The notes below the pieces were generated by a model that did no database searches, was not told where the DNA came from, and saw nothing but the letters and a program-made list of their open reading frames with translations. A program made the translations under genes and the position numbers. Shown piece after piece: positions 7,689 through 13,558 of a stretch of DNA of 39,419 nt (positions are counted from its first letter, which is position 1; every line of letters begins with the position of its first letter). This DNA is from Williamsia sp. 1135 (GTDB taxonomy: Bacteria; Actinomycetota; Actinomycetes; Mycobacteriales; Mycobacteriaceae). The stretch is taken from assembly GCF_002095395.1 (NCBI RefSeq), contig NZ_MJEI01000063.1:1-39419 (forward strand). The letters are read 5' to 3'.

Positions 7689-8264
7689 CTAGCTCGCGGC
7701 GGCTCGGATCATCTCGACGGCGTCGATCATGCCGTATCGCCGCTCTAGTACTTCGAGTACGTGCTCGAGTGTTTCGGGAGGATTGGTGCGTCGGCCAATC
7801 ATTGTCCGCAGCGCGCGGACCGCAGCATCGGGCGAGACCGCTACCGTGTCAGCTACGAACACCGCTGGTTCGATCACCTGAATCTGAGCGGGCACTTTCC
7901 CCTGGGGGAGGTCTGAGATGTTGTCGGACACAATCGCTTCTGCACCACCGATGACAGCTGCGGCTACAAGGTGCTCATCGTCTGGATCCGGGAGGTTAAA
8001 TGAACCGTCGAGCACCTCCCAGCCAACGACACAGGCATCGTCGAACGCGGCTGCCATCTGCGCTACGAGGTGCGCTGCTCGTGCCGCGGCGTCTTCCGGA
8101 TCGGCGCCTCGGTCAACGAGTTTGCGCGCCTCGTGGAACTCGAGTTCTTCAAGGATGGCGTCCGACCATAGGGGGCGATATAGGTTCTCGGCTGCGAGTG
8201 AGAGCAGGACGTCTCGTTGTAGGCTCGGCCACAGTACGCAGGTGTCGAGAACGGCTACGAACAT
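7689..8264 (-). CDS. PIN-domain toxin (VapC-like ribonuclease)
   Basis: The 191-aa product has the PIN fold. The first metal-binding Asp lies in VAVLDTCVLWPS, and the acidic cluster lies in LPDPDDEHLVAAAVIGGAEAIVSDNISDLP. Between them is a helical insert (ILEELEFHEARKLVDRGADPEDAAARAAHLVAQM). The family acts as an RNase that is neutralised by its partner. It is longer than classical VapC (about 130 aa) and fits the actinobacterial PIN subgroup paired with excisionase-type antitoxins. The ATG at 8264 follows the antitoxin stop by 12 bp, which indicates one operon with the antitoxin first. It ends close to dif-like site 1. Confidence 0.85.
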   Translation of the reverse strand: MFVAVLDTCVLWPSLQRDVLLSLAAENLYRPLWSDAILEELEFHEARKLVDRGADPEDAAARAAHLVAQMAAAFDDACVVGWEVLDGSFNLPDPDDEHLVAAAVIGGAEAIVSDNISDLPQGKVPAQIQVIEPAVFVADTVAVSPDAAVRALRTMIGRRTNPPETLEHVLEVLERRYGMIDAVEMIRAAAS

Positions 8265-8276
8265 AGGTCGATTGTG

Positions 8277-8819
8277 TCAGCCAGCTTTTTCCGCTGTCTT
8301 GCGACGTGCTGCGACTGCTTTACGGGCCTCGCGCAGCTGCCGTCGGATCACCTCTGGGTCATCCTCGACGTCGATAGGCACCGACGTCGCCGCGATGGCG
8401 TCGTATTGCCGTGTCCGACGGGCATCCCGGTAGGCAAGCACGTCGTCAAGCAGCAGCCGATGCCGATTGCCGACCCGCTCGGCAGCGATCTGTTCGTCGT
8501 TGATCAACCGGACGATCGTAGGCCGACTTACACCCAGCAGGTCGGCGGCCTGCTGCGTCGTGAGGGTCATGCTCTGCGGCGCCACGGTGACAGCTCGGCC
8601 TTGAGACATTGCCTCAACTACCCGCTTGAGGACCTGATGAAGGTTCTCCGGCAGCTCAATTCGATCGTGCTCGTCGACCCCGACCAGGGCGTATGAAGGC
8701 TGTGCAGTAGTCCCCGCTGACCGTTCATGGGCTTGCAGGAAGCTCAGCACCGGCGCAAGCTGCTCAGCATGCTCGGGCAGGAACGTCTCAGAAGCGAGCG
8801 CCTGGGTTTGCGTTGCCAT
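8277..8819 (-). CDS. Excisionase/MerR-type HTH antitoxin
   Basis: The 180-aa protein carries the HTH LTTQQAADLLGVSRPTIVRLINDEQIAAERVGNRHRLLLDDVLAYRD at about residues 95-145. This is the helix-turn-helix type of excisionases and many antitoxins. An N-terminal region (PEHAEQLAPVLSFLQAHERS) and a charged C-terminal tail (VIRRQLREARKAVAARRKTAEKAG) flank it; the tail probably binds the PIN toxin. ATG at 8819 is chosen for the upstream GAGGTGG at about eight bases. The gene precedes the toxin by 12 bp, the standard antitoxin-first order. Inverted repeats over its promoter suggest autorepression. Confidence 0.82.
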   Translation of the reverse strand: MATQTQALASETFLPEHAEQLAPVLSFLQAHERSAGTTAQPSYALVGVDEHDRIELPENLHQVLKRVVEAMSQGRAVTVAPQSMTLTTQQAADLLGVSRPTIVRLINDEQIAAERVGNRHRLLLDDVLAYRDARRTRQYDAIAATSVPIDVEDDPEVIRRQLREARKAVAARRKTAEKAG

Positions 8820-8832
8820 GCCGGACCACCTC

Positions 8833-8870
8833 ACTATACGAACAAACCGAAATACTTTTCGATACGTTCG
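8833..8870 (-). promoter_or_regulatory. Promoter and probable autoregulatory operator of the toxin-antitoxin operon
   Basis: On the minus strand TATAGT (8833-8838) can serve as the -10 box. Upstream are a perfect CGAAA/TTTCG inverted repeat with a 4-bp centre (8848-8861) and an outer CGAAC/GTTCG pair (8839-8843 and 8866-8870). They cover the expected -35 region, the usual place for antitoxin binding. Confidence 0.5.
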
Positions 8871-8941
8871 AATATGCCAAATCGTGTCGAAAAAGTCCAC
8901 CCCTGCCACTGGGGGATGGGATGGCCCGCCGCGCACGATGG

Positions 8942-9442
8942 TCACCGCTCGTCGAGGTGCCGGTCGAGTGCTGCTTCCCAAAGGTCGATCTCGTAGGCAC
9001 TGAATAGATGCAGGGTGTCTTCGGTCAGGATGTAGCCGACGTCTTTGCTGGCGAGGACTTTGGCCTTGATGACCGGGTCATCGACGCCTTCGGCAAGTCG
9101 ATCGAGCATCGCGTCGAACGCATCCGCAGACAGCGGGGTCGGCACGGCGGCATCTGGGTCGGCCAGGAGCGGATCGCTCGGTCCGGGTTCGCGGCCGAAG
9201 CGGTCCACGAAGTCGCGCCGCAGGGCTTCGAGGGCGCCGGCCATCTCCGCAGCCTGGGGATGCTCCGGAGACATTGCCAGGGTGACATCGCCTGATGACG
9301 GGTCGACGTCTCGTTGGACGTAGTGCGGATCGGCGTGGCGCTCGAGGACCAACCGTGCGTGTTCTTCGCGTCGACGTTCGTCGGCGGCGAGCCGTGCTTT
9401 GCGGGCGCGGTTCTTGTCGGCGCGGGATCTGCTCACGGACAT
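8942..9442 (-). CDS. Unrecognised charged protein, third gene of the toxin-antitoxin module
   Basis: The 166-aa protein starts with a strongly basic helix (SRSRADKNRARKARLAADERRREEHARLVLERHADPHYVQRDVD). An acidic C-terminal part follows (DAFDAMLDRLAEGVDDPVIKAKVLASKDVGYILTEDTLHLFSAYEIDLWEAALDRHL). No family is recognised. ATG at 9442 (MSVSRSR) is chosen; there is no Shine-Dalgarno and GATAAC lies just upstream, so the mRNA may be leaderless. A 15-bp palindrome abuts the start. The gene lies upstream of the antitoxin, separated by 122 bp, and inside the same dif-like-site interval. A role in the toxin-antitoxin unit is possible but unproven. Confidence 0.65.
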   Translation of the reverse strand: MSVSRSRADKNRARKARLAADERRREEHARLVLERHADPHYVQRDVDPSSGDVTLAMSPEHPQAAEMAGALEALRRDFVDRFGREPGPSDPLLADPDAAVPTPLSADAFDAMLDRLAEGVDDPVIKAKVLASKDVGYILTEDTLHLFSAYEIDLWEAALDRHLDER

Positions 9443-9457
9443 ACTGTTATCAACAGT
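9443..9457. promoter_or_regulatory. Palindrome at start of the 166-aa gene
   Basis: The sequence ACTGTTATCAACAGT has perfect 6-bp arms around a 3-bp centre. It touches the start codon of the minus-strand gene at 9442. It overlaps the candidate -10 of that gene, so it is a plausible repressor site. Confidence 0.4.
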
Positions 9458-9500
9458 GGCAATCGAATATGCCACTCTTGCAGGACTTTCGAGCTTCTAC

Positions 9501-9527
9501 CTTACATAAGGTATCTTATCGGCGTAA
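9501..9527 (+). repeat. dif-like Xer recombination site 2
   Basis: Left arm CTTACATAA, centre GGTATC, right arm TTATCGGCGTAA. The right arm is identical over twelve bases to that of site 3. On the minus strand the arm reads CGCCGATAA, which matches my recollection of the XerC-side half of actinobacterial dif. The centre differs from sites 1 and 3, so recombination of this site with them would be disfavoured under normal Xer rules. Confidence 0.55.
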
Positions 9528-9546
9528 CCAATTGCGCTGCAATATA

Positions 9547-9566
9547 TTTCGTAACCAGTGACGAAA
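9547..9566. repeat. Near-palindrome beside dif-like site 2
   Basis: TTTCGTAACCAGTGACGAAA differs at one position from the perfect palindrome beside site 3. It begins 20 bp from the end of the right arm of site 2, nearly the same spacing as beside site 3. It could be an accessory-protein site for recombination, or a regulator operator. Confidence 0.5.
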
Positions 9567-9605
9567 CGTACCGCGAACTTGTACGCGGTTGACGACCTGG
9601 TGCCT

Positions 9606-9623
9606 TTCGTCACCCGTGACGAA
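9606..9623. repeat. Third copy of the TTCGTCAC/GTGACGAA palindrome
   Basis: TTCGTCACCCGTGACGAA has perfect 8-bp arms around CC. It lies 59 bp right of the copy at 9547, so two sites sit in tandem in the 214-bp gap between the 166-aa gene and the sigma-like gene. Confidence 0.5.
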
Positions 9624-9656
9624 TCACGTACTCTATACTTCCGTCGTCGGGTTCGA

Positions 9657-10121
9657 CTATGTGCCGGCGTCTGCTGACTGGGCCAGGTACTTTTCGACTT
9701 CTTTGCGCATCGTGAGGACGATCGCGGTGGGTAGTCCGACTTCGGCGCTGATGTGTTCGTCGTCGAGTCCGTCGACGAACGCTCCGACGAGCACCGGCCG
9801 CAGTTGTGGGGACATCTGCTCGAGGTAGCTGGTGAGTGTGAGCCAGTCCGGTAGCTCTGGCGGCGTGTCTGTAGCAGGTGCGGCGAGGATTGATTCTGCG
9901 ACGGATCCGATGCGCCCCGAGTAGGGCAATCCCTGGTAGCGAAACACTTTGGGTTTGGTGAGCATCCTGACGATTACCTCGATTGATACGGCCTCGGCGC
10001 GCTCCCAGTCCCCGTGTAGGCGGTGGCCGACGGTGAACCGAACAGCGTCATGAGTGTCGCGGACACGATCGAGCCAGTGTTGGAACTGTTCTTGCTTGAA
10101 GTCGCACCCTTCATGCGGCAC
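9657..10121 (-). CDS. Sigma-factor-like protein at the end of the amidase cluster
   Basis: This 154-aa protein reads like a short, degenerate ECF-type sigma factor. The first part (VGHRLHGDWERAEAVSIEVIVRMLTKPKVFRYQGLPYSGRIGSVAESIL) resembles region 2. The end (MSPQLRPVLVGAFVDGLDDEHISAEVGLPTAIVLTMRKEVEKYLAQ) resembles the region 4 HTH, which normally reads as an L(s)P..R....L....G.s..EIA..LG.p..TV..R. The match is to pattern only, and the residues that normally contact the -10 and -35 boxes are not well kept, so it could equally be a sigma-derived HTH adaptor. The start is GTG at 10121 with GAAGGG upstream. It is the last gene in the minus-strand cluster, 182 bp after cbtA. Confidence 0.5.
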   Translation of the reverse strand: MPHEGCDFKQEQFQHWLDRVRDTHDAVRFTVGHRLHGDWERAEAVSIEVIVRMLTKPKVFRYQGLPYSGRIGSVAESILAAPATDTPPELPDWLTLTSYLEQMSPQLRPVLVGAFVDGLDDEHISAEVGLPTAIVLTMRKEVEKYLAQSADAGT

Positions 10122-10241
10122 GGGAATTCCCTTCGATGGACTGGACGGTCGACACAGGAGCGGTGTTCGCCTGCCGTTGGAATGACTTGGTCGACGGGGG
10201 CCGCCACCTGAAATAGTCGGGATCGAGACAAACGCCCGAAG

Positions 10242-10285
10242 CCTGGTGGGGGCGCCTGTCGCTCGACTGGACTTCCCCCACCAGG
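10242..10285 (-). terminator. Strong hairpin after cbtA
   Basis: CCTGGTGGGGG pairs perfectly with CCCCCACCAGG across a 22-base loop. It begins 18 bp downstream of the cbtA stop. No U-tract follows, as is usual in actinobacteria, so it is a probable terminator or attenuator before the sigma-like gene. Confidence 0.5.
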
Positions 10286-10303
10286 GGTATTGGCGTGAGC
10301 TGG

Positions 10304-11107
10304 TTAGCTGACCAACGCCGACTCCGGGGTGCTGATGCTGGCGCGTCGTGCGATTCGTGTGAGTGCGAGCGTGAACACGATTCCCAGGACCGTCCAGAGG
10401 ACCACTTGGTTGATGACGGAGTAGAACCGGAAATCAGCCAGGGTGGCGGCAGGGAATCCATCAAAGAGAATCTCGTCGCCGTCAGTGAGTGCTGTGGGTA
10501 CGTCGTTGTAGGACGGCAGCACCGCGATAGAGATTGCCACCGCGACCACATAGAACGCGCCGGCGCTGATCGCGGCCAGGAGCCCACCGAGTTTGCCCAC
10601 CAGCCACAATCCGATCACCGCTGCAGCGATGGCGAACCCGACCGAGAGCAGGGTGATCGTAAGATACGCCCCGGTGCGCTCCCCGATCGTCTCGTCGTTT
10701 CCCACACCAGGCGGATTCGCAGGATAGGCAGCGAAGGGCACGAGGTACACCGCGACGAATCCTGTCGCTGCCAGCAGTGCGGCCGCCAACCGCGGGTCGG
10801 CTCCTCGGTGTCGGCGGCCGACGTAGGCCCACACGACGGTGAACGCAACGGCGAACAGGGCGCCCATCACCAGCCCGAAGACAATCGAACCGACCCCCGC
10901 ACCGATGTTCTCCTGCACCGACCGGCTGAACACCTCATGCTCGTGTCCGTGCTCACCGGTGAGGGCCGATTCAGCGTGCGAACGCTGCTCCTGGTAGTCG
11001 ATTCCCTTCCTCACCAACGGTTCGAGAACGATGCGGGCGAAGATGTAGGCGGCGATCCCTGCCAGCAGTCCGGCGAGCAGGCCGCTGCGGATGAACTTGT
11101 ATTCCAT
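10304..11107 (-). CDS. cbtA: CbtA-family membrane protein (cobalt uptake type)
   Basis: The 267-aa protein has the CbtA layout: a short N terminus (MEYKFIRSGLLAGLLAGIAAYIFARIVLEPLV), a loop with a His-rich patch (GEHGHEHEVFSRSVQENIGAGVGSIVFG), and about five further hydrophobic segments. The patterns YLVPFAAYPANPPGVG and ERTGAYL are typical of the family. CbtA and CbtB form a putative cobalt transporter that is normally controlled by a cobalamin riboswitch; I find no B12 element here. The ATG at 11107 lies 15 bp after the cbtB stop, so the two genes form one unit. In this window the pair belongs to the amidase/tubulin cluster, an unusual setting. Confidence 0.85.
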   Translation of the reverse strand: MEYKFIRSGLLAGLLAGIAAYIFARIVLEPLVRKGIDYQEQRSHAESALTGEHGHEHEVFSRSVQENIGAGVGSIVFGLVMGALFAVAFTVVWAYVGRRHRGADPRLAAALLAATGFVAVYLVPFAAYPANPPGVGNDETIGERTGAYLTITLLSVGFAIAAAVIGLWLVGKLGGLLAAISAGAFYVVAVAISIAVLPSYNDVPTALTDGDEILFDGFPAATLADFRFYSVINQVVLWTVLGIVFTLALTRIARRASISTPESALVS

Positions 11108-11122
11108 GGTGCTGGTTCCTGT

Positions 11123-11365
11123 TCAGTGGCAGGGGAAGCCGAGGAAGTGACGGGAATCGTGGACGAACTCGTGCACGTGGGTGTCGCTACCGAACACCGA
11201 CACCGCCCCCTGGTCATAACCCAGGAAGTAGTAGGCCAATAGGGCCAGGACAGTGGTCATGGTCAGCACCAGTGCCACGTTGATGGCCGACACCGTCGGG
11301 GTATCTAGTGTCAGCCCCTGGGTCAAAGTCTGTGGCAGTGCGCCACGTTCAGCAGCCGTGCTCAT
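11123..11365 (-). CDS. cbtB: CbtB-family membrane subunit (cobalt uptake type)
   Basis: The 80-aa product has a single membrane helix (INVALVLTMTTVLALLAYYFLGYDQGA). After it comes the C-terminal signature THVHEFVHDSRHFLGFPCH, whose four histidines and terminal Cys-His are the expected metal ligands of CbtB. ATG at 11365 is chosen because AGGAG stands eight bases upstream; an earlier in-frame start at 11395 lacks support. It precedes cbtA by 15 bp. Upstream is a 140-bp gap holding a strong hairpin and a GGTA tandem repeat instead of a cobalamin riboswitch. Confidence 0.88.
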   Translation of the reverse strand: MSTAAERGALPQTLTQGLTLDTPTVSAINVALVLTMTTVLALLAYYFLGYDQGAVSVFGSDTHVHEFVHDSRHFLGFPCH

Positions 11366-11443
11366 CGTGATATCTCCTAGGTTGTGTGTCTTCACAAAGG
11401 TCTGGGGCGATCATTGGTGGTGAAGCGGATAGAACGGCGGACC

Positions 11444-11475
11444 GAGTTGCCATCGCCATCGGGCGTTGGCAACTC
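11444..11475 (-). terminator. Perfect-stem hairpin between tubulin-like gene 2 and cbtB
   Basis: The 9-bp arms GAGTTGCCA and TGGCAACTC enclose, after a one-base mismatch, a second 4-bp stem CGCC/GGCG with a 4-base loop. No U-tract follows. It could lower read-through from the tubulin-like genes into cbtBA or protect an mRNA end. Confidence 0.5.
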
Positions 11476-11483
11476 GACCGACC

Positions 11484-11506
11484 GGTAGGTAGGTAGGTAG
11501 GTAGGT
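11484..11506. repeat. Tandem GGTA repeat, five copies
   Basis: Five perfect GGTA units run from 11484 to 11503. They end at the stop codon of tubulin-like gene 2 (TGA on the minus strand at 11506-11508). Such a tetranucleotide run can change length by slippage. Because it lies outside the frame, the effect would be on spacing or RNA structure. Confidence 0.8.
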
Positions 11507-13218
11507 CAGGGTGTGGGAACCACAGTCTTGACAACCTCGGTCATGACCTCGGTGGTGTAGTCGACCGCTGTCGCGGGTAGGTCAGCGTCGGCGTTGCCGA
11601 ACTCTTCGAGGGTGAGGTGGGTGTTCCACCCTGGCGATCCGGGCAACGCTTGTCCCATGATCCCTTCGAACTGGTCGGAGGGCTCGGAGAGAACGATTCC
11701 CAGTTCCAGCAACCAGGACGACAGTTCAATGCGTTCGGCTGTGGGTACGGCGTCGTAGAGTTTCTTCGCCTCGGCGAACGCGGTGAGGTCGGCTTTGGCA
11801 ACACCCGGGATGATGATGTTGGTGTACAGGGTCAGCTCGTCGAAGAACTCGTGGTCGGAGGTCCGCAAGAATCCGTCTTCGCCGGGAAGGAGGTATTGGC
11901 CCAGGGTTTCCTCGAGTGTGCGCTGGAGCGTGGGATTCCACTTGGTTCGTGCCGAATAGGTATGTGCTTCCATGTATTCGGTTTTGAATCCTTCCCGCAG
12001 GCCCATCCATTTGGGCATATAGCCGATCCAGTCGCTGATCGCGGCCCGCCACTTGCTCATCGGCTCGCCCGGGAGCACCTCTACGCCGGGGTGCATCAAC
12101 TTGGCGACGTTGAAGATCGTGAAGTTCCGGGGACCGAAGCTGATGCGTTCGTGCGGCGCCCCGGTGAAGCCTCCCGCGCGAAGGACACGGAAGATCTCCC
12201 TGCCGTAGTCATGGACCACATACCGGGCGAACGAGTCATCGACGAACTTGTTCGTGACATGCAGGGCCTGTTGGTGGCGGACCTCGGGCAGGACACCCTT
12301 TTTGATCGTCGTGTACCGGAACAACCGTTCCCACGACTGTTCCTGGGGCAGAGCCAGGAATCCACCGTTGAAGGGGTTTTTGTACATGTCACCCCAGATC
12401 GCGGTGATCTTGTCGTTCTTTCGTTCGTCGAGCATGCAATCGATTTCGTTGAGCGTGGTGTACACCGATGCGCCGCGCTGGTATTGCGGATCGCCTGAGC
12501 ACGGCAGGAAACCGGCGCCGATCACCGGGACCCGGCGGCCCAGTGCTCCGTTGGTCAAGTGCCGGGCCAGGTCCACGACCATGCCGCTACCGGTGCCGCC
12601 GCCGATGCCGAACGCCACCAAGACCATCGACGGCAGCCCCGTCTTGTCGATGCTGTCCGCGAAATCGCGGATCTCGGTGTAGAGCGGGCGGTCCCCGTCG
12701 TAGTACGCCCGGCCGTAAATGGCCTTGGCCAGTGAACGCGGGATGTGCTCATCGGCGGAGGGAACCTCGAGCTGGGCGACGTAGTTCTTCTCACCTGTGG
12801 GCAGGTGCGCCGTGGACGGCAGCCACGAGAAGGTCTCGGGCGCAGGCTCATTCCAGTCAAAGCGCGGAAACTCGCGGCCGAGGAACTGGGGGAACCGGTT
12901 GACGGTCTCAGCTAGCTCGTCGGCGGTGGGAACATCCAGGCTGACCGTGCGTATTTGCGCGCGCTCGGCGGGAATGCCTCGTTCCTCCAGGCGTGAGTGG
13001 AAGGAGTCTGCGTACTGCCGCAGCTGGCGCATGTCGCCTTCGCCGATGTCCACCGCCAAGGCGGTGAATCGAGCTCGGGGATCTTCCAGTAGGTCTTCGA
13101 TTTCGCCGGTGCGCAAGAACGCGTCGATGAGCTGCGCTCCCGCCTTTCCGATGCCGACGATGTTGATGCAGTGCGGGGATTGTTTACCGGTGGCGCTGTG
13201 GTACATCGAAAATGCCAT
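11506..13218 (-). CDS. Tubulin/FtsZ-superfamily GTPase-like protein 2
   Basis: The 570-aa protein has the nucleotide-binding hallmarks of the tubulin superfamily. They are a T1-type loop VGIGKAGAQL (residues 21-30), an acidic T2/T3 region (ALAVDIGEGD), and the signature FGIGGGTGSGMVVDLARHL with GGGTGSG at 206-212. A conserved block TTLNEIDCMLDERKND follows, where tubulins carry their base-contacting Asn. It is longer than FtsZ and best fits the Tubulin_2-like group of accessory bacterial homologues. A clear NxDxxD/E catalytic T7 loop is not evident, so polymer-coupled GTP hydrolysis is uncertain. It is a paralogue of the 512-aa protein and shares the WGD(M/L)YKNPF block. It follows the 105-aa gene by 19 bp. 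Confidence 0.8.
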   Translation of the reverse strand: MAFSMYHSATGKQSPHCINIVGIGKAGAQLIDAFLRTGEIEDLLEDPRARFTALAVDIGEGDMRQLRQYADSFHSRLEERGIPAERAQIRTVSLDVPTADELAETVNRFPQFLGREFPRFDWNEPAPETFSWLPSTAHLPTGEKNYVAQLEVPSADEHIPRSLAKAIYGRAYYDGDRPLYTEIRDFADSIDKTGLPSMVLVAFGIGGGTGSGMVVDLARHLTNGALGRRVPVIGAGFLPCSGDPQYQRGASVYTTLNEIDCMLDERKNDKITAIWGDMYKNPFNGGFLALPQEQSWERLFRYTTIKKGVLPEVRHQQALHVTNKFVDDSFARYVVHDYGREIFRVLRAGGFTGAPHERISFGPRNFTIFNVAKLMHPGVEVLPGEPMSKWRAAISDWIGYMPKWMGLREGFKTEYMEAHTYSARTKWNPTLQRTLEETLGQYLLPGEDGFLRTSDHEFFDELTLYTNIIIPGVAKADLTAFAEAKKLYDAVPTAERIELSSWLLELGIVLSEPSDQFEGIMGQALPGSPGWNTHLTLEEFGNADADLPATAVDYTTEVMTEVVKTVVPTP

Positions 13219-13237
13219 GGTGTGTCTCGCTTTCTCT

Positions 13238-13555
13238 CTAGTCCAGGTAGCCGAGGTCTTTGAGGACGGTGGCGGTCACCGTCGGACGCTCGTCGGCGAT
13301 GGTGGTGCGGTATTGGTCGATGAACTCGTTGGCGACGCGGGTCATGGTGCCTGCGTTGACCATGTCGATCGCCCGCTCCAGGTTCGAGCGGGTGAGGGAG
13401 GCTTTCCACAGTCGATGTGTGACGTGGATGTACTCGTCGTCGACGCCACTGACCGAGATCTTCGCCCCTCCCGGCAACGAGTCGACTTCGGCCCCGTCCC
13501 CGTATTTGGCGACGATCATGTCCCAGTCGAGCTTGTCGCCGTCCAGTCTGGCCAT
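13238..13555 (-). CDS. Conserved-looking 105-aa protein between the two tubulin-like genes
   Basis: The product begins MARLDGDKLDWDMIVAKYGDGAEVDSLPGGAKISVSGVDDEYIHV, likely a small beta domain. A helical half follows (SLTRSNLERAIDMVNAGTMTRVANEFIDQYRTTIADERPTVTATVLKDLGYLD). I recognise no family. It has no export signal. Its ATG lies only 3 bp after the stop of tubulin-like gene 1, and its stop is 19 bp before tubulin-like gene 2. A tightly coupled position between two polymer-type proteins suggests an adaptor or regulator of them, but that is inference. Confidence 0.75.
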   Translation of the reverse strand: MARLDGDKLDWDMIVAKYGDGAEVDSLPGGAKISVSGVDDEYIHVTHRLWKASLTRSNLERAIDMVNAGTMTRVANEFIDQYRTTIADERPTVTATVLKDLGYLD

Positions 13556-13558
13556 CTG

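Noticed and set aside
10295-11242. 315-codon plus-strand frame antisense to cbtA
   Set aside because: The minus-strand product is a clear membrane protein with family motifs; the plus-strand translation is polar low-complexity.
11366-11505. Cobalamin riboswitch upstream of cbtB
   Set aside because: No B12 box, and the gap is too short for the whole element; only a simple hairpin is present.
11617-12498. 293-codon plus-strand frame
   Set aside because: Antisense shadow of tubulin-like gene 2.
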